In this document: piece by piece, positions 9,448-21,600 of the stretch | Position numbering within the stretch: the first letter of the stretch is position 1 | Layout of the letters: each line of letters begins with the position of its first letter | Source of the DNA: Hygrophila difformis | Taxonomy: Eukaryota > Streptophyta > Magnoliopsida > Lamiales > Acanthaceae | Reading direction: 5' to 3' | DNA length: 64,000 bases | Assembly: GCA_030278955.1 (NCBI GenBank) | Contig: JAOANR010000014.1 | Location: 25,050,068 to 25,114,067, forward strand | The notes under the pieces: generated by a model | Seen by the model: the letters and a program-made list of their open reading frames with translations, nothing else | Databases searched by the model: none | What the model was told of the DNA's origin: nothing | Program-made: the position numbers and the translations under genes

Positions 9448-12400
9448 TGAAACTTTTGACAATTTCCGTCCCACGAGCATTTTCTTAAAAATATACCAGG
9501 TTAGATTTATTACATGAAAAGAGTTATGATTCACGGGAAAGGGTTAGGGATATATCCAGCTTATTAGTCTTTTTATTACTCAAGTGTGGTGCTTTAATTT
9601 CAAATGGCGCTGTGGTCCTCCCTGTCATGAAATGTTGACAAATCTCATGGCATAGCCGGGATAGGTTGACCATCAGCCTGTCACACTGAGGATCCCCGGC
9701 AAGTATGCCATGATGCTTCTCATCAATTCTTGGCATGAGAGTTCCTGCCATGAAACTTTTGGCAAGTTCCCACTACATGAGTATTTTCCGAAAAATCAGG
9801 GTCCTGGTTTAAGTTTTATTAATGAAACCAATTTATGATGGCGGAGTTGTGATTAGGGATATATTTATAAGTAGTCATGTTTTTATTGCTCGTGTTTAAG
9901 AAACTGTGGCCCGAAAGCGCACGGTGTCAAAAATTGCAGTAATTTATAGTAAGACCGGATCGTTCACTGGAGGATGTGCGATAGAAGCAGGTCCCACGTC
10001 GTTTTACTAGATTTTCCATTCGTATTGCTCAATAGGTTTGAAAGGTGATTAATAACTACTGACATGAATGTAAACTAGATCTAGAAAGCAGTTAAATTAA
10101 TCTATAAAGCAAATAAATCTATTCTAGAAAGCGGATAAGAACTATTCTAAGAATGCAGTAAATATTATCTACGAAAGCAGGGAAAAGGAGCATTGTGCCA
10201 ACCGTGAAGTTGAGTCACAATGTGGACAGAAAGGACAGGAGGAAAAGAATGAAAATTGGACAAGAGCGAGATACAGCAATATTAAACTTCCATTTTTATA
10301 CGCAGATCTTTGTTTGGGATATTTCTTTCAGATAGCTAATTCTCATGCTCTCAATAAGACTTTCCCTTTAGCAGACAGGTACTTGCAATATGAGTTTACA
10401 TGTTCCTAAGACCACAAATTCTAAGATACCACAGATTCGTAACTGCCCTGGCCTGGGTATGTTACTTCATCTGTGGTGGATAAGCAACACCCGACACATC
10501 ATTTATTGAAATGCCAAGTACCACTATCATTCTCCCATGTCACACCCAAAGTTTCGAATCAAGCCCTAAACTATCCCTTAACTGTCAATCCTAGTAGCAG
10601 TTACGCAACTCTCAATACAACCGAGTGACCTCTAATGAAAGCGGTTAAAAGAAAGCGGTAAAGAAAGCATTTAAAATCCTATCACTCGGAGGTTTTGACA
10701 ATCTGACCCTGGTAGTAAAAGACAGCTCCCCATCAGGATGAAGGAGTATGGATCAAGAATTCCCGGCTCTCGGTGAACCATTAGTGTGTTCACTTCCTTC
10801 CGGGTGATTTTGAGATACAAACTAATGAAACGAGCTAATAAATTAGTTCGTTCCGGATGCACTCACTCAGGACTCGAAAGTAGGCTTTGGCAGAAGAAGA
10901 TAGCAGTTGAAAGAAAACTCAACCCTATCTTGGAAAATAACCAAGGCCTGGATAATGTTCCTCTAAGATTATTTACTACACTGTATTTGAATCCAAGTGG
11001 ACCCTATCTCGGTGTAGCACATAATCTTACATTTCCATCAACCAGCAATTTTGGAAAATAATGGATTTGAAAATCATTCCCTGTCAGGTACTAGACTCTC
11101 AGTTAAAACACAGACCCTTTCAGTCTAGACGAGACCTAATCGCTGAATCTGCTTCTTAATTCACAAAATATAACCCTTGATAGAATATGAATTAGTCATA
11201 ACTGAAGAATTTATCCCTTACTCAGATCCGGATTTTATAAAGAGGTTTTTGTTGGAAGTTTATAAAGCAATATCTGTTTAAGATCTAGACTTCTATTGTC
11301 CAAGGGAAGGATCCCAAAATAATTACAGACCACAACAGTACATAATATTATCATGCATAAGAATATATGGAAGTGTAAAATTAATTGACCCAAAATATAA
11401 AGGCGGGTCTAGACAGAAGGTGAAACACAGAATGGAATGGTCAAGGTACCAAAGTAATGGCGGAATAATTGGGTGGACTGTAAACATCTACTGTCCAATT
11501 TCCCAATCACTCGGATGGAGCGAATTTAGACAGCTGAGACTCTATAATGGTGGTGTCAACACCAGTTGGGCCTCCACTGTCTGTGAATTCGGATAAAAAC
11601 CTACATACTTCCTTTCTATAATGATCATCAGTTGGCATTGACTGGTGCCAACTGATTCCCATTACAGATTGGAATTTGGGTTTGGAAATTAAGATAACAA
11701 AAATAAAACTGTATCTAGATGGGAGTCAGTTGAGCAGCTATTGTAACCCCGGATGGGCGAACCGCCAAGGCTTCCACTGACAGCCATTCAGACCATGCAA
11801 AATAACGATTAGTAACTAATACCCAGAATACGAGCTAGTTATCCATGAGGGAGTACCCGCCAACATTATTCTGATGTATTCTTTACTAATGGTTCCACAC
11901 AATACACAAGGACAAAATAAATAAGAAGCAAAAGAAGATCCATTGTATGAGAGACATTGGTTTCTCATGCAAGGTTGTGGGTTGGGCCCACATGTAATGG
12001 TCTTAAATAATCCTTCCTACCATAATTAATTACAGTCCAGATTATCTGTTTAAGCCATCAGGATTTTGTTTATACAAGAGTATTTTAATGGCAATTGAAC
12101 AAAGGTCCTTTAATCATGATGATCATTGAAGTTTGATTATTGCTAATCTCAATCTTTAATCATTGATGAGTCAAGGGTTCAATCAGTTAAGTGATGCAAA
12201 TGGAGAATCAAAATTTGGGCAGCATAACACCCTATATTGCAATTCCAGAATGTTACATCCTAACCCGTGGGGCTATGATGTGAGTGTTTGCAATATAAAA
12301 TAGAGAGAGAATGAAATTTGTTTGAGATCAAATAGAGAGAGAAACCTTGTCGCTATATCATAAATGTTGTCGCGGACCGAGATCCGCGACATGGACATCC

Positions 12401-14154
12401 CGACAAGTTTTTAGAATTTTTGGCAGCATAACGCCTCTTTGTCGCTATGCAAGGTTTTGTCGCGGAACGTGGCTCCGCGACAAGAGTGACATCGCGACAA
12501 AGTGTTTTAATAAAATTCTAAGGCATTTGAACCTTTGTCGCTATGCATGGAGATTTTGTCGCGGAACGTGGTTCCGCGACAAGGTGTTCCGCGACAAGGT
12601 GTTCAAAGGCTAAGAAACATAGCATAATTTTTCTGTCTCGGAGTGGGATTTTGTCGCGGAACGTGGCTCCGCGACAAGATGATTCCGCGACAAGAAGCCA
12701 TGAAGACAAAATGCAAGAGTTTGGCTCCTTTGTCGCTATGCATGGACAGTTTTGTCGCGGAACGTGGCTCCGCGACAAGGTATTCCGCGACAAAGGGTTT
12801 TAAATTATAGAGACAAGTGTCTTGAAGCACCTTGTCGCGGAACTGCCACTCTGTCGCGGAACGTGGTTCCGCGCCAGAAGGCGGTTGGCGCCCAAGGTGG
12901 TTCAGGACAAAAGTCAGAAAAAGCAGAAATGAACAGTGGCATGCAAACAGCGTGATCTCACCCTATTTCAGATCAAAAAGCTATTCTAAGCTAAAAACAA
13001 GCAAGAAACATTCAAAATAAAGAAGAACATGCTTAAACAAAAATAACAAGACTGAGCAGGATATTAAAATAAAGCAGGAATCCTAATCTAGGGTTTGATC
13101 GCACATCCACACAACATTATCCATAATATGCTAACAGTAAACATAAAAATAACAAAATGGGGGTCAAATGACCCCAAAATGAAAAAGAAAGCATAAATCC
13201 ATGGGGTGTGAGACCCATTTCATGGTTTGGGACACAAATGCTGAATGTTTTCCCATATTATTGAAGGGGTGTTGTTAATACCCATGGTTTGGGTATTACA
13301 AACCCTAAAACAAGAGTTTAGAAACCAAAACATAGTATAAATATGGCTATCTAAGCACTGTGAACAGTAAAACACTAATCTAAACTAAACTAAGTGCAAA
13401 AATTAAATAATACATAAAAATAAACCTAACTACTCTACCTAAGGAAGAACTCCTAAGCTTGCCTTCAAGAACTCTCAGATTCAAACTTCCAACTGTCCAA
13501 CCCTTAGCTCATGGGAGACACCTCATATTTATAGAAGTGTAACCCTAAGCCCATGGGCCTTGATTCTAGCCCATTGTGTCTTAAGACATCACACACATCA
13601 CAGCTTTGTCTCGGAACATCAAGTTGGTCGCGGAACATGCTGCATGTGGCAAGGCTTCTCGACTGGGTCTTGTGGCTCTATTTGTGCATCTTGGTCGCGG
13701 AATGGGCTTTTGTCGCGGAGTCATGCTATCGCGACAAGGGTCATCGCGCCAAGGGCTCGGCTGGTCTCCTCTTCATTTTGGGGCCAGTTGGTCGCGGAGT
13801 ATGCCTTTGTCGCGGAACACTGCATCGCGCCAAGGGCTTCCGCGACAAAGGTCTTCCTGGGCCTGCTGGATTGGGCCAGATGGGCCGAAAATATTCTTTT
13901 TGTGGGCTTTTCTATCTTTTTCCCATCTTTTTGTTTCCTTTTCTTTTTCTCATGTTTTTGGATTTTTCTAACATAAATATGCAATAAAATTACATATTTA
14001 TGTCTTTTTCACGCCAGCTTATTATTTTTACAATTATGCATAAATCAGTCCAATTCGACTGCTTTCTTACTTAATGTAAGACCGGAATGCGATCAAATGC
14101 CCGTTTAAGACACGGAAATGGATTGAAAATAATGGTCATTTTTGGCCATTATCA
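9448..14154 (-). repeat. Athila-1 3' LTR
   Basis: It has TG...CA ends (plus-strand TGAAACTTTTG to CCATTATCA). It carries a TATA box near 13526-13533 (minus TATAAATA), the motif GAAAGCGCACGG (9913-9924) shared with the Athila-2 LTR, and clusters of TGTCGCGGA palindromes. Short ORFs within it are repeated exactly in the other LTR and are not genes. Confidence 0.95.
12347..12885. repeat. TTGTCGCGGA / TCCGCGACAA palindrome cluster (3' LTR)
   Basis: Repeated inverted motifs of the form TTGTCGCGGAACGTGG...CTCCGCGACAA, about 25 bp each and irregularly spaced. A second cluster lies at about 13605-13855. The same clusters are at 27655-28193 and 28913-29163 in the 5' LTR. Confidence 0.85.
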
Positions 14155-14169
14155 ACATCCTCACATTTA
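14155..14169 (-). promoter_or_regulatory. Presumed polypurine tract of Athila-1
   Basis: Immediately before the 3' LTR the sense strand reads TTAAATGTGAGGATGT, a weak purine-rich tract. The same ATGTGAGGATGTTG string recurs next to the stem-loops at 16584 and 18509. Confidence 0.5.
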
Positions 14170-14855
14170 ATACTGATCGTCCCCGAGCAGTCAGAGTCAA
14201 TGTTCCTAGGAACACGGACTCTACATATTCAATTCATTTTCGTGGCTTCATAAATCACATCCTTTTTGAATTGGGATAAGACAATCAAAAACTACAAGTG
14301 TTGAATTCCCTTGATTGCAGTGTTTAATGAAATGATACTTGCTCACTATATCAGGCCTACAAATCAAACATTATTATTAATCCTTCATGAATATCGTGTT
14401 TGAAAGATGCAAAGATTAAAAATTAGAATTAAGGTATGACACGAACATGTGTAATGAGAAAAGGCCTCACTTATAAGAGAATCGGAAAATTCACTCACTC
14501 TCAATTGGGGTTTAATCATGAACGCTCAAAATCAAATTCAATTAAATTCTCCCATAAGCTTGCAATTGGACCAACTCGCCACCGGCTCATTTCTTCAAAT
14601 CGAGATCACGAGGTCTTATTTAAGGGTTATAACGGGGCATACGGTTGTAACATTAGGGAGGAAAGGGAAATTGTTGGGCTAAGAAGTGGCAAGAATTAAT
14701 TCTATCATAACTTGGCACTTTTTTATTTAAAATTTATGATCATCATTGTTTCTTTCTTTTGCTTTTCTTTTTCCATTGCATGACATTAGACTAAGTCTAA
14801 TTTGCTTTGTCATTTGTACTTTATTCATGTTGAATCGAATTCAACTTCTCTCTCT

Positions 14856-14889
<34 letters not shown>

Positions 14890-15848
14890 AATCGGTTTAT
14901 GAGATACCGATTTATAGTTTCTATTGATGATCACAAACTTGATGCCTTTGATAGAATTCATTCCTGCACACTTGGGTTTGAATTTCTTGGTCTTTTTGTA
15001 AGGCTAGGAATAATATAGAGGGTTTCAAAGAAAAATTAGGCTTATAGGCTCAAATTGGTTAATCCTAAAGGGAAATATTTTTGGGTTTGGATTTCAAACG
15101 AAGGCCAAAAATTTGGGTTTTCTAGGTGCCTCGATCATATGCTCGATTTCGGGAATATGGCATGATCTTGGATCGGTCCCAATCGCAAGTTCTAGTTTCC
15201 TTTAATCAAAATGATTCACACATCAAAGAAAATGAATGAGTAAAAGTGACTCATGGCTCAAATCTCACAAGGTTGGGTTAATTCATGTCATACAATATTC
15301 GCAAATTCAATCAAAGCTTAATTCTAACAATTTATTCAATCGAAATCTCTAACATGCAGATTTATTACCCAATAAGCTGATCGCATCATTAAATTTTTAT
15401 AGCTCAAAACCTCAGGAATTCATTTCATGCATGTTCTCAATTATATAATCCCAATTTAAAAGTTTGAAAATTTAATCACAAGCCTAAATTCAACCTGTGA
15501 ATTTAGAGCAAGTTTATGCATATTTTTGCTGGTTATTCAATTGAAAGCAGTAAAGAAGCACTGCTGACATACCGAGTATGTCAACAGCATATTTTTGGTC
15601 TGACAGTCACTTATTCATCTCGGACTGTACAGACATCTTTTCAAAGGAAAGCAGTAAAGAATTGTTCAGTGGTCTCAAAAGTTGAGTTCCAATTTAGGGA
15701 AAGCAATAAATACATCCGAGGCAAGGGATTCTCGTGCAGTTAATACGAACCTGCACGCACAAAAGGAGGAAATCCTTTGCAAATACTACTACTAGACTGG
15801 AAATAAAATAAAGCAGGTAAATCGGAACTAGGATTCTTCCTTCCTTCT
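14170..15848. other. Non-coding 3' internal region of Athila-1
   Basis: No coding ORF seen on the sense strand. It carries a run of 32 T (14857-14888, poly(A) in sense) and otherwise unremarkable AT-rich sequence between the F-box stop and the 3' LTR. Confidence 0.6.
14857..14888 (-). repeat. Uninterrupted A32/T32 homopolymer
   Basis: 32 consecutive T on the plus strand, which is poly(A) in the sense of Athila-1 and its F-box gene, about 960 bp downstream of the F-box stop. It could be a retained mRNA poly(A) tail or simple slippage. Confidence 0.9.
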
Positions 15849-16520
15849 TCAGGGCATGTATCGGAGCCAGAGGACACAGCTGGAAAGCTCACAACGCAGG
15901 CACCAGTCACGGTTTCTCAGAGGTGCATGCCATTCTGGGCAATAGACTCTGACTCCTTGGCCTGCCCACAGTTGTGGGTTGTCTGGGTTATCAGTTATCC
16001 AAGCAAGAACGTTGAGGGACGTATACCGAAAGACTGATCGATCTGTTACCATCCTGTCGATCATTCCGATTCCCTGTTCAACTTGGCTTTCATCTGTCTT
16101 ACTCATAAGCATCAATCCGCGGGTGAAGATAGATGTCTTATGGTTGTCCTCAAGTCCCGGGCGTAGCAGTTCACAAGCACGCTCCTCATTCCCCTCTGCA
16201 AATGCCCTGAGTGCTGGAACGAGCTGAAGGTTGAAGTTTCCTGCAGCTGTGCATATTCGCAGGAATCTCTCCTTCTGCCGACGGATCCTTTCTTGCCATC
16301 TCTTCACCGTGGAAGTGATAACCTCACATCGCTTGTACACGATAGTAAGGTTCCCAGCATCCCTAAGTTTCTTGCATGCACGTTGTGCAGTAAACACCCC
16401 CTTGATTTCATCCTCTCCTATCCGGGAGAGAATTTCACCAAGGAGTTCGACCGGCAAGTCCAGCAACTTGGTTCCTCCTGGAGCAGGGTCTGGAATGGGA
16501 GGATTACCCCTGAAAAGATA
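15849..16520 (-). CDS. F-box protein unit F carried inside Athila-1
   Basis: A member of the same F-box family sits between pol and the 3' LTR of Athila-1, on the element's sense strand. The F-box LLDLPVELLGEILSRIG is followed by AGNFNLQLVPALRAFAEGNE, then ELLRPGLEDNHKTSIFTRGL. The C-terminus has YCPEWH and CLRC. The coding frame is open for about 224 codons with no stop. A CTTTTCAG acceptor at 16521-16523 keeps the family intron phase (CC|G), which suggests capture from genomic DNA or unspliced RNA rather than from a spliced mRNA. No ATG first exon was found upstream, so expression would need a distant exon or a non-AUG start. GC content is visibly higher than in units A-E. Confidence 0.8.
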   Translation of the reverse strand, partial: YLFRGNPPIPDPAPGGTKLLDLPVELLGEILSRIGEDEIKGVFTAQRACKKLRDAGNLTIVYKRCEVITSTVKRWQERIRRQKERFLRICTAAGNFNLQLVPALRAFAEGNEERACELLRPGLEDNHKTSIFTRGLMLMSKTDESQVEQGIGMIDRMVTDRSVFRYTSLNVLAWITDNPDNPQLWAGQGVRVYCPEWHAPLRNRDWCLRCELSSCVLWLRYMP

Positions 16521-16583
16521 AGAAGTGATGAATCCAATTCTTATATAATTTTCCGAAATTATTCAAGTTTAGAAACCAACATC

Positions 16584-16614
16584 CTCACATTTAGAGCTTT
16601 GCTCTAGATGTGAG
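16584..16614. repeat. Stem-loop upstream of F-box unit F
   Basis: CTCACATTTAGAGC pairs with GCTCTAGATGTGAG (13 of 14 positions) across a 3-nt loop, about 60 bp upstream of the F acceptor. Confidence 0.75.
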
Positions 16615-18508
16615 ATTATTAAATTTCTGACTTGAATTTTTAATTTAAAGCACATGTAAATAATATTTGGTTTTAAATGGGCTAGAGAGCCCAAAATAAA
16701 ATAAAATTGGCCATTGGGCCTAAAATCTTTTTAATGGGTCATAGGGCCCAAAAGTTTTCAGTTTATTAAACAAGTCCGAGACACTTGTTGGAAGTGGAAT
16801 GAGATGGATAGGTGGAAACAGAATGCTCGGATATTGGAATGTGCAATGGAGACGTGGCGGAACGGATTTGCTGTTTCTGAATAGCTTGGACTGTTTGGAC
16901 AGTTTTAGCATCCAAAAATTTGCAAACACTGTTTTTAATTTTAAAAATGGTTGACTTGTTTTATTTAATGAAAGTGGGATGTGAGTGGTCCCATTTTGGA
17001 TTTTTGAAAAGGATAGCAGTCAGATGACAAAATACTGCTATCTTACTCACACAAGTGTTCCATTGGGAACAAAACTCAAGTCAAACATTAAACAAAAATA
17101 ACTCTTTTTGTCTTTTTCTAAAAGGTTGCTTTTATTAAAAGTGGAAGCTTCCTATTGGGTGTTTGTACTATGTTTCCATAAACAAACAAACATTTATTCC
17201 CATGAGATTTCTAACATGAGAACAAATGTGCCCAAAAAGATCTTCCATCTTTATTACACCACCCACACTGTGCACATCACATCAGGATCAATCAAACCAA
17301 TAACATCAAGATATTCAAAACAACACCCAAATGTTTATCAGTTTGTTCTTTCCAGTTTTAAGCTTCAAAAATCTGTGAACCTTTACCAGTTTTAACACCC
17401 TTAATCAGTTTTCAAAACAAGTTCTCAAAAACTTCAAAATGGTGCTCAAAGCCGAGGGCACTCAAAACCTCTAAAAATCTGAAGTTGGATGTGCACACTA
17501 ACAACACCATACCACGAACACACAAACTGAAAAACAAAACGAGACAAAGCAAAAAGAACGGGTCCGAAGGGGGGGCTATGTCCATGGTGAAAATAGGGTT
17601 TACCCTCTCCTCCTTGGCTCGGGTCTAGGCACGGGTCCAAGGATTGGGAGGGGTCCATGAAATCGGTCCATAGTTTCCCTTGGAAATGGCGTGCAAGAGT
17701 GCGAAGAACACGTGGTGTTCGTTCGGATGAGAGAAAAATGGGGGAAAGGAAGATGGAGAACTGAAAGAAGTTGAAATGACAGGAGGGAGGTGAAAAGAAA
17801 CTGGAGGGGGTGGGGGGGGTATAAATACTAGAACTTTTGTCGCGGAATCCGAGGCTTTGTCGCGGAACAAGGTTCCGCGACAAGGCATAGCGACATTAGA
17901 GTGGTCGCGGAGTTGAGGGTTGGTCGCGGAGTCATGCTCCGCGACAAGGCCATCGCGACAAAGTTCAGTATGGAGACAGTCAACGCAGGTCATGTCGCGG
18001 AGCAGGGCTTGGTCGCGGAGTCATGCTCCGCGACAAGATGCATCGCGACAAGATGTGGGGAAATGGTTTAGAAGGAAAAGGGAGTTTGTCGCGGAGTAGG
18101 GCCTGGTCGCGATGCATGACATCGCGACAAAGGTCCTTCCGCGACAAAGGATTTCGAATTTTCAAATTTTCTTGGACTGGACCCGAGTGTGGTATTGGGC
18201 CTGCGTCCATTTTATTTGACTTGGGCTGAATAAATTTAGTCCAAGTAAATTCAAAATGCTGGGCTGAAAATTAAATAATCCACTTGCATAAAATTAGGTT
18301 GGGTCAGTTCCATTTTATCTGTGAGTTTTGTTTCGGGTCTTGAATTTCTTCAATTCCCGAGAACATTTTCTCAGATTTATAGAACTAATCCAACCAAGAA
18401 CCTGGTTTTCCATGTTGCTGTTATCTGCTCCTTCTTTTTGGTGGTTCCGAACTTCTGCAAGACAGATAAATAAGACGCATCAGATTTTCTCCAAATATCA
18501 ACATCCTC
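16615..18508. other. Post-pol spacer of Athila-1
   Basis: No convincing ORF. It includes GGGCCTAAAA-type low-complexity sequence, a C/T-rich stretch near 17560-17820, and palindromes at 17835-18150 like those in the LTR. It may contain the promoter of F-box F; no clear first exon was found. Confidence 0.5.
17835..18150. repeat. Internal copy of the LTR palindrome cluster
   Basis: About a dozen TTGTCGCGGA/TCCGCGACAA half-sites, some paired as GTCGCGGAGTCATGCTCCGC. They lie outside the LTRs, between pol and the F-box gene. This suggests a relic of LTR sequence in the internal region. Confidence 0.8.
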
Positions 18509-18536
18509 ACATTTAGAGTCTTAGTACTCTAAATGT
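18509..18536. repeat. Stem-loop directly after Athila-1 pol
   Basis: ACATTTAGAGT and ACTCTAAATGT form a perfect 11-bp stem with a 6-nt loop, about 100 bp after the gag-pol stop. In sense it continues GAGGATGTTGATA, resembling the PPT/LTR junction. Confidence 0.8.
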
Positions 18537-18633
18537 TTAATTGATCTTTGGGTACTTTCTTGCCATGAAATAAATACTGTAACTATATACTATATATATA
18601 AACTGAAATTTTTGTATTTTTAATTGCTGTTTC

Positions 18634-21600
18634 TTATTGAGTGTAAGCCGGGTCTGCCACTGCTTGGCTTTCTTTCTCCGGATCGAACTGTCCGAGGTAC
18701 TCTTTCAATCGCTGTCCATTCACCACTATATCGCCCCTGCCAGTTCGAATCCTGACAGCTCCATTTTTGAACACCTCTAGTACTTCATGTGGTCCTTCCC
18801 ATCTAGATTTGAGCTTTCCGGGGAACAGCTTCAACCTAGTATTAAACAATAACACATGTTGACCAACATAGAAATACTTAGGTTTGATCCGGCGATCGTG
18901 CAACTTCTGGGTCCGCTCCTTGTAAATTCGAGAGCTTTCATAAGCTTGCGCTCGTATTTCCTCAATTTCATTGAGGTCCAACTTACGTTTGCTCTGAGCA
19001 ACTTTCGGATCGAAGTTAAGCGTTTTAACGGCCCAGTAAGCTTTATGCTCTAGCTCTACGGGCAAATGACAGGCTTTTCCGAAGACCAGCCTATATGGAG
19101 ACATCCCGATGGGAGTCTTATATGCTGTGCGGTATGCCCATAGAGCATCATTGAGCTTACGTGCCCAATCCTTACGGGTTATCCCGACAGTGGCTTCGAG
19201 TATGTGTTTGATTTCGCGATTGGATACTTCGACTTGACCACTAGTCTGAGGATGGTAAGGCGTGCCTATCTTATGGAGGATCCCATTTTTACTCATTAAA
19301 GTTTCAAAGGCTTTATTAATAAAGTGTGTTCCTCCATCAGATATCACCACCCTAGGTACGCCAAATCGACTGAAAATGTTGTTCTTGAGGAACTTGATGA
19401 CTTGGCTACCATCATTGGTTGGTAATGCGACAGCCTCGACCCATTTGGATACGTAATCGACAGCTACCAAGATGTAGTAGTTTCCACCAGATGGTGGAAA
19501 CGGTCCCATGAAGTCAATGCCCCATACATCAAAGATCTCAAGCGTGAGAATCCCCTTTTGAGGCATCTCATCCCTCTTGGAGATGTTTCCTAGTCTTTGG
19601 CATCTGTCACAGCCCTTAACAAATGTCCTGCAATCCTCATAGATGTGAGGCCAATAAAATCCACATTCGAGGACCTTGTGAGCCGTTCGAGCGGGACCAT
19701 GGTGACCTCCATATTCTGATTCATGGCATTTTCTGACAATTTGATAAGCTTCATGCTCGGTCACACATCGCCTGATTATTAAATCAGGGCAGTGTTTGAA
19801 GAGATAAGGTTCTTCCCAGAAGTAACTTAATACATCTCGTTTGAACTTATTCCTCTGATGATAGTTCGAAAACTGGGGGGTTACTCCGCATGCCAAGAAG
19901 TTAGCGATGTCGGAAAACCATGGACAAGCTTGATTATGCAGATGCAACGCGAACAACTGTTCGTCCGGGAAATCTTCATTGACGGCTTTTTCCTTTTTAT
20001 CATTATCTAATCGAGATAAGTGGTCAGCAGCACCATTATCTCGACCTCGCCTATCTTTTATTATGATGTCGAATTCTTGCAACAGAAGTACCCACCTGAT
20101 TAATCGAGGTTTTGCATCTTGTTTGCTAAACAAGTATCTCAATGCTGTATGATCGGTGTATACTATGGTCTTCGTACCTATTAGGTACTGTCTGAACTTG
20201 TCAAACGCGAAGACTACAGCATACATCTCTTTTTCCGTTGTGGTGTAGTTAACTTGGGCCTCATTCAGGGCATGACTTGCGTAATGAATTACGCAATGTC
20301 TCCCATCCTTATGTTGTCCAAGAACTGCGCCTACAGCGAGACCACTAGCATCGCACATTACCTCGAAAGGTATTGACCAATCGGGTGGTTGCACTATCGG
20401 TGCAGAAACCAACATCTTCTTGAGCGTGTCAAAGGCTTGGACACACGCTTCATTTATTAAGAAAGGATTTTCTTTACAAAGCAGATTAGTGAGCGGCTTG
20501 GCAATTTTAGAAAAATCCTTAATGAATCGCCGGTAAAAACCGGCATGCCCTAAAAAGCTCCTAACTGATTTGATCGAGTTAGGGAGAGGGAGATTAGAAA
20601 TGATGGAAACTTTGGCTGGATCAACTTCAATGCCTGCACGAGAAATGCGATGACCTAACACTATGCCCTCAGTGACCATAAAATGGCACTTTTCCCAATT
20701 TAAAACCAAGTTAGTGTCCTCACACCTCTTTAAAATCTTAGCAAGATTGGTCAAACAATCTTCGAACGTATCTCCATATACAGAGAAGTCATCCATGAAA
20801 ACTTCAATGCATTTTTCGATAAATTCGGAGAAAATAGACATCATGCATCTTTGAAAAGTAGCAGGTGCATTGCATAAACCAAAAGGCATCCGTCGATAGG
20901 CAAAAGTGCCGTACGGGCAAGTAAAAGTGGTTTTATCATGGTCCTCACTGGAAATAACAATCTGATTATACCCAGAATAACCATCCAAAAAGCAATAAAA
21001 CTCTCTCCCTGCCAACCTCTCGAGCATCTGATCAATGAATGGCAATGGAAAATGGTCCTTGCGTGTGGCCTCATTCAGCTTCCGGTAGTCGATACAAACT
21101 CTCCATCCGGTTACTGGCCTGGTTGCAACCTCTTCTCCTTGCTCATTCTTGGTTATGCACATCCCTCCTCGTTTGGGTACGACCTGCACTGGGCTAACCC
21201 ATTTGCTATCAGAGATAGGATAGATTATACCAGCATCTAAGAGCTTGATAACTTCTTTCCTTACCACTTCCTGCATAAGGGGGTTCAATCGCCTCTGAGG
21301 TTGACGGGAGGGTTTAAACTCTTCTTCCATTAGAATCCTGTGCATGCAAATAGAAGGGCTTATTCCTTTTATATCAGAAATGGTCCAACCTATTGCATGT
21401 ACATGTTTCTTAAGAACGACCACCAGAGCATTTTCTTGCTCTTGAGAGAGCTTAGCCGAAACAATCACGGGTAACTTTTTATGTTCTGCGAGAAACGCGT
21501 ACTTGACATGATCGGGTAGTGTTTTAAGTTCAAGCTCTGGTGGACATTCAACGGAAGGGAGTAGTTTGCGAGAATTGGGTAGTGGGAGAACAGATTTACC

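Noticed and set aside
12347..12885. Regularly recurring TTGTCGCGGA palindromes, CRISPR-like at first sight
   Set aside because: The spacers are unequal and often repeated, there are no cas genes, and the sequence lies in a plant LTR present twice.
13553..13987. Overlapping 120-144 codon ORFs in the Athila-1 LTR, repeated 15,308 bp away
   Set aside because: Several frames are open over the same low-complexity GC-rich palindromes. This is chance openness in LTR DNA.
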